From Chara braunii (lineage: Eukaryota > Streptophyta > Charophyceae > Charales > Characeae): DNA of 57,134 nucleotides. This document shows positions 11,422 through 21,388 of the stretch, one piece after another (position 1 is the first letter of the stretch; every line of letters begins with the position of its first letter). Location: NCBI GenBank assembly GCA_003427395.1, contig BFEA01000022.1, forward strand, positions 5,298,139 to 5,355,272, in the 5' to 3' direction. A program made the translations under genes and the position numbers. The notes beneath the pieces are model-generated. The model was not told the origin of the DNA. It saw only the letters and a list, made by a program, of their open reading frames with translations, and made no database searches.

Positions 11422-11813
11422 TTACAGTTGAGACGCGACGGTATCCACTAGATTCGGCGGGTGAATGATCTGGTTGGCGCCTCATACAGGCGCCGGTCCA
11501 TTTGAAACTTGTGCCCCCGCCTCATTTCGTTGCTTGAGCCTGAGAGTGAAGAACAACTGTTTGTCGGACTCCTTTTCTCTTAACTGCACCTTCTTGTACC
11601 ACGAGAAGATGTTCTCCCACCGCTTCATACATTGGTTGCAATCACGTTTCACCCCTAACGCCTCCATGCGGTTGGTGATGTCCGTCCATTTGCACTCTTT
11701 GTTATTCATGCACGCGAAGTTGTGCTCCACGGTGTCCAAGGCCTCGTCCTGATCCCGCTTACAACGGACAAGTGTGAGGGAATCATCCAGATTCCATATA
11801 GTCCACCATCCGC
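11422..11813 (-). pseudogene. Trihelix/Myb-SANT-like DNA-binding domain, probably Harbinger ORF
   Basis: Read on the minus strand from about 11810, the translation runs WTIWNLDDSLTLVRCKRDQD, then CKWTDITNRMEALGVKRDCN and QCMKRWENIFSWYKKVQ. The spaced aromatic residues (W..., W.DI, W.NI...YKKV), R-D-x-x-QC and basic tail fit the trihelix (GT factor) / Myb-SANT-like fold. The second protein of Harbinger elements uses such a fold to bind element DNA and bring in the transposase. After a TGA (codon after PAPV, near 11485) the same frame continues GANQIIHPPNLVDTVASQL to the stop at 11422-11424. The frame is offset from the acidic ORF upstream (11823-12383), by a frameshift or a short intron. It could instead be a host trihelix gene, but the facing transposase favours the element. 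Confidence 0.65.
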
Positions 11814-11822
11814 TGCCCGCCT

Positions 11823-12383
11823 TTAAGTTACCTTTACCTCGCCCTTAGAAGCGGTTTTCTTCGCAGGTGTCTTCTTACGGTCGCAGGAAGCCGGAGGAAC
11901 TTCGTCCTCCATCTCCTCTTTTTCTTCTTTCTCCTCCTCTACTTCATCTACATCTTCACAATATCCATCTTCAACCCTGCCTTCTCCACCGCCGCCACCG
12001 TCACTTGTCGCACACATTTTGGATACACATGAGATGATGTGTTCCACCACATTTGGCTCTCTGCTCTCCGCTCGGTTCCCCCTCGTTGCAGCGGTCCCCC
12101 GACCAGCGCCGGTAAGTCTTGCGAGTGGCCTGCCCACTCCACTGTTATTTACAGGATACCCCGGCTGCTGCACCCCGACGGTCGTCGATCGCCCTGCCTC
12201 GCAGTCGACAAATGGCTCCTCTTGAGATCGGTTGGAAGGATTCACCAGCAAAGTTCTGGATGCGGTCGCCTGGCGCCTAGATGATAGCTGCAAGTTGAGA
12301 GGCGGTCCCATGACCCGCTGCTGTCCATGCATCGGGAGAGATGTCATGGGTCCCTGCTGCTGACAAAGCTCCGCCCATTCCAT
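11823..12383 (-). CDS. Acidic/Gly-rich N-terminal part of the trihelix-like protein
   Basis: This is a 186-codon frame beginning MEWAELCQQQGP. A Ser/Pro/Arg-rich first half (about residues 1-110) is followed by a Gly run near residue 130 and a long Glu/Asp run at about 139-165. It ends in a Lys/Thr-rich segment (KKTPAKKTASKG), then a stop. An acidic then basic linker ahead of a SANT-like domain fits trihelix proteins, and the domain lies directly downstream in another frame. A further minus-strand frame upstream (12447-12863; Ser-rich, then a KRRKWSR patch) may belong to the same protein through another frame change, but its sequence is not diagnostic. No specific function beyond being part of this protein is claimed. 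Confidence 0.4.
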   Translation of the reverse strand: MEWAELCQQQGPMTSLPMHGQQRVMGPPLNLQLSSRRQATASRTLLVNPSNRSQEEPFVDCEAGRSTTVGVQQPGYPVNNSGVGRPLARLTGAGRGTAATRGNRAESREPNVVEHIISCVSKMCATSDGGGGGEGRVEDGYCEDVDEVEEEKEEKEEMEDEVPPASCDRKKTPAKKTASKGEVKVT

Positions 12384-12974
12384 TCCACACTCAGAGATGA
12401 ACTGCGTCGATCCATGCGCCAGAGGGACGGCAGATGATTGTGGTTCCTATGGCTTGTCATCAGGCAGTGGTTGTTGCCACGATGGCAGGTGCGCATACCG
12501 TGCCGGGCCGAAACGGATCATGCCCGACGGCCGTTGTTCCCCCACACCTTCCACCCCCTCCATGCCGTATAAGAGCTGCTTGTGCTCGTCACTGCCTGTC
12601 ATGCCTCCCTTTTGGCTGCGTGACCACTTTCGTCGTTTTCCGCCTCCGTGGCTGACGACGGACCCGCAGCTATGAGCAGAAGTGCATGAGGACGACAACG
12701 AGCGGGACGAGGAGGATGAGACCGAGTAACGTCGACTTCCCCACGTGGTCAACCATGCAAAGTGCTTGCAGAGCGAAGTGGAAGGCAGTGTCGGCAGTGT
12801 GGCCCTGGAATTGCGGTTTGGCACACATGCTCCTGACTGACTTCCCATTGTCTTGTAGCACACACGACACCACTCAAGTTGTCGCGTCTACCCCAACAAA
12901 CCACCACTCACCCCTTCCCAACCCCGACCCTTCTCCTCCCTCCGCAACACTACGTTTGAATTTTCAAAACTGTA

Positions 12975-13050
12975 ACCTCGCAACAGCAACGACCTGAAAT
13001 GCCTGCGGTACCGTTGCTGGGATAACGTCCTGAAATGACGGCGGTACCAC
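12975..13050 (+). repeat. Short 37-bp tandem duplication
   Basis: The phrase CCTGAAATG-CGGTACC recurs at about 37-bp spacing (about 12993 and 13030). It lies just before the (A)18 tract at 13145-13162 and the LINE-A fragment. Confidence 0.5.
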
Positions 13051-13190
13051 TGCTTCTACAGACCACCAGCAACAGACTGTATGTCGTTCTCCGTGTGGCC
13101 GCCAACAAAAACCAGCCATGATCCAGGAACAGACGAAAATGTGCAAAAAAAAAAAAAAAAAACGGTTTCCGCGGGTGTCTAGCGGGGACA

Positions 13191-14430
13191 AGTTTTGGAC
13201 GCTCTTGGATTGAGAGAGGAGTTGTAAGAATAAGCGATATTTGGGATGAGTTAACTGGATCATGGAAGTCGGCAAGATCCCTCCGCTCTTCACTGAGGGC
13301 GGTTTGGTATCTACAGGATCAAAGGGATGCAATTATCTCTGCTATCCCGGAGAAATGGAAAGACCTGTTATTTGCAGTTACAGCTGACCCTCCAGGGACA
13401 TGGTATATAAACAGCTCGATGGATAAGACTAGAATATGGAAACTGCTTTCGATCGATAGTGGGGGTAAGCGGGTCTTCCAGTCCTGGGACTGCTCACCAG
13501 ACAGGACTCTTACCCTGAGTGACACGAATGATCAACCTTGTCTCGGTTTAGCGCTGAGTTAGGTGAGAGTAATGGAACATGTGGACCTGAATGATACCAT
13601 GAACTGTACAGTCTTTGCAGATGCAGAACCACTGGATCACCTGAAAATAGATCCGACAAGGTGGGAGTGGAGAGGAAGAGGGCAAGGGGGCCAAAACCTT
13701 CCAATAACAGAGTACTCCCTCCAATTGGGATACACCCTTAATCCTCCGGTGAAACATCCGCTGGTAGTTGCTCGTAATAGATGGGCTCAGTTGATTGATT
13801 TAGATCCTAAATGTATAGAGGATAATCTGCTATGCTGTTGGAAACAATTGGAGGTGATCACCAACCAAAGACAAGCATCTCTATTATGGCTAGTATCGTT
13901 GGTGGCAACACCATTTGCAGTATGGCTTGCAGAGCATGGGGTACGGGTGGAGCTAAAATGCAAACGGTGTCAATGGGCTTTTGAATCAACAGTACATTTG
14001 TGGTGGGACTGCCCTGCAACCAGTCGTATATGGCTCTGGGTCATCAAACAATAGGATCGCATCTGAGGATCCTCTTTTAAGTGGTCCAAGAACTGGTCAT
14101 TGTTAAGGGGTATCCCTGATCATTTGAACGTTGCCACAGGGTGGGGTTATGTGGCACAAACAATAAGAGCGGTGGCTTTCCATCTGATTTGGTCAAGTAG
14201 GAATAGCTGCGTCTTTTAAGACCAACATTGGTCCAACAAGCAGATTCGGTCGACATTTGTATCCCAACTGAGACTGGTTATACAGGCGGACTGGAGAAGG
14301 AAGGTGTTGAAATCATCACAACGGACAACAGGATTGGCATGGTTTAGACAGACATGGTGTCTCCGTGATACTCTGGCTATCATTGCAGATGATAAACTGA
14401 TTCAGGATTCTTGGTTGTTTTCTGCGTAGA
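13191..14430 (+). pseudogene. LINE-A: C-terminal part of a non-LTR retrotransposon ORF2
   Basis: One frame stays readable from 13191 (FGRSWIERGVVRISDIWDEL) to about 14428, broken by TAG at 13560, TAG at 14052, TGA at about 14064 and TAA near 14217. It matches the C-terminal region of plant LINE ORF2: a W..RGV.RI.DIWDE segment, a CX2C...HX4C zinc-binding finger (KCKRCQW...VHLWWDC, about 13957-14035) and the downstream W..IRAVAFHLIWSSRN block. The endonuclease and polymerase core are absent, as expected for 5' truncation during reverse transcription. At least two of the stops (KQ*DRI*GSS) sit where Trp is plausible, suggesting TGG to TAG/TGA change. A (A)18 run at 13145-13162 lies 30 bp upstream. 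Confidence 0.8.
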
Positions 14431-14620
14431 TGAAGGGATCTAACTTGGTCACTCGGTTGAGACAGCCGCGGTAGGCTGGCAGAGGGATTGAAAGCGGAGG
14501 GAGTGATCTGAGAATTAGGTAGGATGGAGCTTTCTCCTCCAACTTTTTAGTTGTTTCCTTTTTATGGTTTGTTTTTCTTTTTGAATTAGTGTATCACAAG
14601 TATTAGGGTAAACTACTAAT
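14431..14620 (+). mobile_element. 3' untranslated end of LINE-A
   Basis: After the coding remnant, the sequence becomes T-rich and ends in AGGGTAAACTACTAAT (14605-14620). The same 16-mer ends the LINE-B copy at 26172-26187, so it probably marks the conserved 3' terminus of this LINE family, the part its reverse transcriptase recognises. No clear poly-A follows. Confidence 0.55.
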
Positions 14621-14699
14621 TTGATCATAAACATCAATGAATCATCCCGTCATTATTATATTTGGGTCCTTTTGCACAGAGGATCGTAGTTTCCGGATA

Positions 14700-17010
14700 G
14701 AGCGCCTAGCGCACGCGCGTCCGACAGAGGCACTAGACGGCACACGTCACAGGTTGACATGTACTCCTGTCTGACCTGTGGTGAGCGAGTGAGGTGAGGG
14801 GACTTGCGTCCCTTCTATCACGTGTTCCCTGGGTTTCGCACAGAAGACTCCATAGCCACCGTGGTTGACAAACACGGTAAAAGGCATAGTGTGCATTGAC
14901 TCCGGTCAATGCCGATGGTGTCAAGCGAAGAGAGCCCCTGGTAAGGCAAAGTGTGTGAATATTGGCGTCGTTCCAATCTATAGCTATCAGCATTGGTGCG
15001 TGGTGCCACGTCAGCGTCTGCATCTGGAAGGTCGACATTGTATCAATGAAGAAAGCAGCGTCACGGATGATAAGGTGAGGGGGATCGAGTCTCTTTTGTG
15101 TCACATGTTCCCTGCATTGGCATTCCAAATGCTTCATCATCTGTATCGTGAAGATTGAATGGCAGAGTGAAGGATGCCATGCCGGCGCCTGCGTCTGGAA
15201 GATCGACATTATATCAATAAAGACAGCAGCGTCACAGATGATAAGGTGAGTGAGGGGTATCGCGTCTCTTTTGTGTCGTATGTTCCCTGCATTGGCATTC
15301 CAAAGGCTTCATCATCTGCATCGTGAGGATTGAATGGCGGAGTGAAGGATGATGATCAAAAGAACTGAGGGGGGGAAGGAGTAAAGTGGAAAGTGTATCG
15401 TTCATCCAGGCGATCGGATAGAGATCTGATTAGGAGAAGATTGAAGGTGAAGTGTATAAGGTAAGGTAGTATTAGCATTTCAAAGGTTTCGTCATAAGAC
15501 ATAATACTTATCAACATTGAGGACGAAAGTGCTAAAGTCTTAGTGTAGTTCAGGGCGAGGGGAAGGGAAGAGAAGGTGGAGTAGAGGAACTCCTACATTC
15601 GTCCCTGGAGTAAGCGCCTACCGCACGTGAGTCCGACAGAGGCACTAGAGGGCACACGTCACAAGTTGACGTGTACTCCCGTCTGACCTATGGTGAGCGC
15701 CCCCTGGGTTTCGCGCACAAGACTCCATAGCCACCGTCGTCGTCAAAAGGCATAGTGTACATAGACTCCGTCAACCGATGAGGGCGTCGTTCCAATCTAT
15801 AGCTAATTAGTAATGGTGAGAGGAGCCACGTCAGCATCTGCGTCTAGAGGGTCGACATTGTATCAGTAAAGACAGCAGCGTCAACACTTTCGTGATTCGA
15901 GGAGACGAGCTGACATGCTCTCATGGATGATGAGGTGAAGGGGATCACGTCTCTTTTGTGTCACATATTCCCTGAAGTGTATGATGTAAGGCAGTATTAG
16001 CATTTCAAAGGTTTCGTCATAAGACAGAATACTTATCATCATTGAGGACGAAAGCGCAAATGCCTTAGTGTGGTTCAGGGTGAGGGGAAGGGAAGAGAAG
16101 GTGGAGTAGAGGAACTCCTACATTCGTCCCTGGAGTGAGCGCCTAGCGCACGAGCATCCGAAAGAGGCACTAGACGGCACAAGTCACAGGCTGACGTGTA
16201 CTCCCGTCTGACCTATGGAGAGCAGGTGAGGTGAAGGGACTTGCGTCCCTTCTATCACTTGTTCCCAGGGTTTCGCCCACAAGACTCCATAGCCACCATC
16301 GTCGTCAAAAGGCATAAGTGTACATAGACTCCGTCAAGCGAAGAGGGCGCCGTTCCAATCTATATCTAATTTGTATTGGTGAGCGGTGCCACGTCAGCGC
16401 CTGCAGGGTCGACATTGTATCAGTGAAGACAGCAGCATCAGAGCTTTCGTTGGTAACAGCACCCCTGGGAAAAAAAAAAAAAAAGCGTTGATTCGAGGTG
16501 ACGAGTTGACGTGCTCTCATGAATAATGAGGTGAGGGGGATCGCGTCTCTTTTGTGTCAAATATTCCCTGCATTGGCATTCCAAAGGCTTCATCATCTGC
16601 ATCGCGAGGATTGAATGGCGGAGCAAAGGATGATGATCAAGCGAACTGAGGGGGGAGGGAGTAAGTGGAAAATGTATCGTTTTTCCAGGCGATCGGATTG
16701 AGATCTGAAGGTGAGGTGGGGTTGAAGTAATATCGCAGTCTTCAGTATCAATGCATGTTTCAGTATCGACATTCCAATGGTTTTGTCATCTGCATTGTGA
16801 GGATTGAAGGTGGTGAGAAGGATGATGGTCATGAGTACTAAGAGGTGAAAGGAGTAAGTGGAAAGTATATAGTTCGTTCTTGATGGTCATAACAACTGAG
16901 GGGGGGAAGGAGTAAGTGGAAAGAGTGATGTTCTCCCATGTGATCTAATTGAAATCTGATTGGGAGGATTAAAGGCGAAAAGAATGATGATAGTCACGTG
17001 TACTGAGATG
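14700..17010 (+). repeat. Locally duplicated block, several diverged copies
   Basis: A phrase beginning GCGCCTA(G/C)(C)GCAC starts at 14702, 15614 and 16139 (spacings 912 and 525 bp). Each copy continues with GACAGAGGCACTAGA or similar, GGGTTTCGC, and ACTCCATAGCCACC in the same order. A second module (CGCGTCTCTTTTGTGTC ... CATTGGCATTCCAAA ... CTTCATCATCTG) recurs at about 15090, 15260 and 16540. Copies differ by substitutions and deletions. Short frames inside are not conserved between copies, so this reads as non-coding segmental duplication. Confidence 0.65.
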
Positions 17011-17399
17011 GGGAGGGTGTAATATTATCAATAAGTATTAATTTTCCAAATGAGTTTCGTCCACCTTTATTCGATTCATTTGATTTTCAATGTTTAGGCT
17101 GATGAAGAAGAAAATGACGAAATAAGAGGGTAAAGAAGTCAGGATCAGCACATGCCAGACAAAGGGTGGACAGGGGTGAAGGTATACATGTAGATAGTAG
17201 TGAGTCTATCTGAAAGGCTAGAACAAGAGGAGAGTATAGGAGAGTGGATAACGAGGGAAGAGGGAGGGAGGAAGCCGACGAAGAAAATCAAGGAGGGAGT
17301 TAACAAGCAAGGCAAGATCTGTCTTCTGAGGAATCGTCACAAGCTAAAGTCTGGGAGTATTTCAAGATAGAAGGAGGAGGGTAATATGTGCTTCAGGGC

Positions 17400-17514
17400 C
17401 ACTTAAAGCTGGTACGTTAGGTCTCTTGCACTACCCATCCTTCCAACTCTCTAATACCTCATGATTGGTTCCTCCTACCCAGTGTGGGGTTCTTAATTGG
17501 ACCCAACTGCCAGC

Positions 17515-17561
<47 letters not shown>
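17400..17561 (+). mobile_element. Retroposon tail: 45-nt poly-A
   Basis: A run of 45 A (about 17517-17561) follows about 110 bp of pyrimidine-rich sequence ending AACTGCCAGCC. A long pure A run after a short body suggests a SINE or other LINE-mobilised retroposon. No Pol III box could be found, so the body is unassigned. Confidence 0.4.
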
Positions 17562-17564
<3 letters not shown>

Positions 17565-18143
17565 AAAAGGGTGGGAGAAAAGAAACTAAGGGAATGAATT
17601 AGTCTTGAGGAATGAAATCAATAATTCATCTTATACTTTATTAATAGTTTAATTAGTTCTATTTATTGCACTCTTATTGTACTCTTTAGTAAACTTTACT
17701 ATATTAACAGTAATCATTGACTCAACTCACAAAGAGCACAGTCTCTGCTGATGGAATCAATAGCTTCGAGTGAAGTATTGAGAATTGAATTCTAGATCCT
17801 ACGGCTTCAGCAAGTAACACCCCTGGGATAAATTGTCATAGCCAGTCTGTCTGTAACAGATTAGGCAAGGAAGGGGGGGATCTCCATTTTGGAATTCTTT
17901 GATATACCTCAGGAAAATATAATGAATTCCAGAAGACTGAAAGGGCCAGATTCACTTCTATTTTACCAAGGCGCCATGCGCCACACCCTTTTTCGACAAC
18001 TGGGCCCGTCCCCCTATAGGAGGCCATCAGGTCATCATGTAGGAAGGATGAGCGGCTTACTGGCCACTCAGGGAGATAATCCGGAAAGCCAACATCGAAC
18101 ATCGAAGGATGGAAATCGCAATGGAAGGGGGGGGGGAGAGGCA
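17562..18143. other. No gene recognised upstream of LINE-B
   Basis: The first part is A/T rich (17562-17720). The remainder is unremarkable and may include the 5' UTR of LINE-B. No domain was seen on either strand. Confidence 0.45.
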
Positions 18144-18365
18144 TCTCTTCTTGATAAAACGTTGATCAAACGTTGAATATCAAACGCCCCACAGTTGGTC
18201 TTCCCGACACTCAAACAGAAGAACTGAAAGTGCCCTTACGAAATTTGTCGGCAGTCTCTTCTTGATAAACACAGATAAAACGTTGAATATCAAACGCTAC
18301 ACATTTGGTTTTCCCGACACTCAAACAGAAGAACTGAAAGTGCCCTTACGAAATTTGTCGGCGGT
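18144..18365 (+). repeat. 111-bp tandem duplication at the LINE-B 5' end
   Basis: Two copies start at 18144 and 18255 (period 111). Both contain TCTTCTTGATAAA, CGTTGAATATCAAACGC, TTCCCGACACTCAAACAG and GTGCCCTTACGAAATTTGTC. Repeated 5' units are common in LINEs, where they can carry promoter activity; that role is inferred here. Confidence 0.8.
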
Positions 18366-21246
18366 CAGGGCATACTTTCTCTCACTCTTTCTTTTACCGT
18401 CACAACAAATTATCTCTGAGCAAGGAGGAAGGAAGACATTAATGAAATCATATCCAACAGATAAGTTGGTTCATAGAGATGCGATTTATTCTAAGCACGC
18501 GAGTAACTGTATTTTTTATGATGATTGTGCGTATAAGTCCATTAATGACAAGCTCAAATGGATATGCAAAAGACTCGAAGCTATGAAGGGGAATTCAGAG
18601 GCAGTGTCTGAATTTTTTTTAATACAACAAGTCTCCCCAACAGTATTCACAATCCTTAGCCTATTTGAGCAGGACAAGAAGCAAATTGATGGATGAAAGA
18701 AGATATACTGGGACAGATCGGAAGTCAGAATATACCTATGGCAGCCTAGAAAGCTAAGCCCTGAGGAGAAGAGGGAACAAATGATGAAGGAATTTTACTG
18801 GGTAGAGTTTAGACATATTCCTCTTGAGGTGCAAGCGGCGTTCATACACGATTTTGGACAGGAATATAAAATTGTAGATTTTATTGATACGCTTCCCACT
18901 TACGTCGCTAAAAGAGACGACCACCTGATGCTAGCTCTAGACTTACCCAAAGATCAGATGTTCTCTCTGGATGATATTGTCCTATTCAAGATGGGAGGCA
19001 GAATCTATCAGATTCACACTGCCCATAAATTCCGACCCTGGTGCTTTAAGTGTAAAGCTTACGGGCATCTTAGCACGGAATTTGCATGCCCAATGCATCC
19101 ACAGCATGCAGCTCCACAAGGTCCCAAACTGAAAAGGGACCAGCAACGGCCACATAGATGGGTCCCAACGGCTCAGGGATATGAAGGCTGGATTTTCAGT
19201 GATGAATTAAACCAAGCGGGACAACAAATAGGATGGTTTTGGGAAGGAAGGGGGGATTTTCGCAAGGTTCCAAGGCCACCTGCAGACTGGGTTCCACCTC
19301 AGTCCTCGCTTCATGGATCACAAGCTGGACAGCTAAAGGGTAAGGGTGGGCAAAATGCCAGTTCCCTGCAGGCAGGGCATCCCAATCAGGAACTAATGGT
19401 CCAGGCCATCTTCTCGGGAAAGGGGGGAACGAGGTCAAGTCACAATGCAGGAGTATCAACTGCTGGAGGTTCGTCTGGTGGAGGAAGTGAAAAGGGAAAA
19501 ACTACGGACAATAATTCAAAGTTTATAGGTCCATCGGCAGCAGCAGACTTACCTTCCATGAGCCCGCATCCAGGGAAAAAATGGAAAGAAGTTTGGCGAA
19601 AAGGAAGAAGTGATGAAAATCAGGAAGTGACCTCAGTAATTCAACTCACACAATTGTCACACGCATCACACTCATCACAGGCCTCACAATCTGCTCATTC
19701 TGATCAGCCAGTACCAATGGAACAGGGGGTACAAACTACAAATAAATTTCAACTTTTTGTACATGAGGATCAGATGGAGGAACTGGGGGAAACGAAAAAT
19801 CTATCTAATAGAAGCAGTATGGTCGGGGATATCAAGGAACACGACAAAAAAAAATCAATACAGTCAGAGGACCCTATGGACATAGATCCTTTCAAAGAGG
19901 CCTTTGGGAGTGATGCTATGGAAGTTGATCAGGCTGTGGCACCACCGCCGACACTACTAATAGCAAACAAAGAAACAGATTTATCTACAGGTCTTCAAAC
20001 AGAGTTATTAAAAGTTGCACATTGGTTATTAGAGATGGTTTGGGATGAGGTCTATAGGCAACTTATTCCCATGCTTGAAAACAGCCCTAGCCTAAAGATA
20101 GTGATAGAACAAGGACCCAAGCAAGGTATGAACTGGGATGACATTTGTAACCGTCTCTTGCATATTGTTCTAATTCGTTTTCACCCACCCGATGGGAAAG
20201 ATCCTAATGATCTATTGGAGGGAGCAAGGGGATATCCAATGATAACTACCCCTAGATTGGAGGGGAACCATCAGGAGGGTGAGGATAAGGGTAAAGGAAA
20301 GAAGGAGGAACAAGAGGATCAAGGAAATCTTGATTTGCCCAATGCAGACTTAGGGATGACAGATGGAGTATCCCAGAATGAAGAACAAAGTGAACAAAAC
20401 GATAAGAAGGATACAGACGAGGAGACTTTTAACGAGAATATAAAAGCTATCACAATTTATAAAGAAGCAGTGCAGTTTACGGAAGTCACCTCTGAAGTAA
20501 CTGGTGAGAAGAAATTAATGGTCATCAACTGTAAAGGAGTAGAATTGAGCACAAACAAGATTGAGCAAACAACAAAGGAAGCAGATAAGATGGAAGTTGC
20601 TGCTAAACAAGATCAAGAGAATGGACAGGTTGTGGACCTAACCGACGAATCAGAAATACCGGTGTCATCCGTAAATGACATTTTCATGCAAATATCTGAG
20701 TTGACAAGTAAGAGACAGAATTTAAGACACAGGATGTTGATGGGTCAAGGGGAGATGTCTACTTCTAAGGAGGGAATAGTAATCCTTCCAGTAAGGAGGA
20801 AAGAGGATATGTGGGAGGTAGGGTTGTCATAACCTCCAGGGGCAGTTTATGGAGAGATTACTATTCTAGGCATTTCCTCTTTGATCCTCTCCATCTCTTT
20901 AGACTCAGGAGATAAGGAGGGGGTAACGCTAAGTCAACAACAAATTTTCAGTTACATCAAAGAATACTTTCCGAATGGAGTAATATCCATGTTCACACTC
21001 CTCACAACATCACAAAAGATAGCGGAAAAGGATGTCTACCTCAAATATGACACCTCAAAACAGGTAAATCTACGATGGATGGGGCATGAAGCTCTTAAAG
21101 AATTGCAGCTTTTAAAGGTTAAAGCTAGCAATTTTTTGTCTGAGACAGACGTCAACACCGTCCTTATGAGACTTTTGAGAAAGAACACATTGGATATAGG
21201 TGGAGTATTGGATCAGGGTGTTTGGCTATCTTTGAGCGCATCATGA
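18262..21246 (+). pseudogene. LINE-B ORF1: DUF4283-like region and CCHC zinc knuckle
   Basis: One frame runs from about 18262 to 21246, broken only by TGA at 18694-18696 and TAA at 20830-20832; the longest clean part is 18781-20832 (683 codons). The segment EFYWVEFRHIPLEVQAAF ... YKIVDFIDTLPTYV ... LALDLPKDQ resembles the DUF4283 region of plant LINE ORF1 proteins. It leads into a zinc knuckle at 19042-19089: C-F-K-C, GH, then a last Cys (CX2CX4HX6C). The spacing before the last Cys is longer than the common X4. The rest is Gln/Ser-rich, then Glu/Asp/Lys-rich, a usual ORF1 linker. ORF1 proteins coat element RNA. No ATG is present at 18262; the true start is unknown. TGA at 18694 and TAA at 20830 could both derive from TGG. 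Confidence 0.7.
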
Positions 21247-21388
21247 CACCTTTTCCCAATACATCTTTCTAATAATTTCCTTCCTCTGTAAATAGATTAA
21301 AATATTTGTAGAGTCAAATGGGGGGAATTAAAGTAATAAACGCACTATATAATAAGCATAAGGAATTAAAATCTCTAAAAGGAATGCA

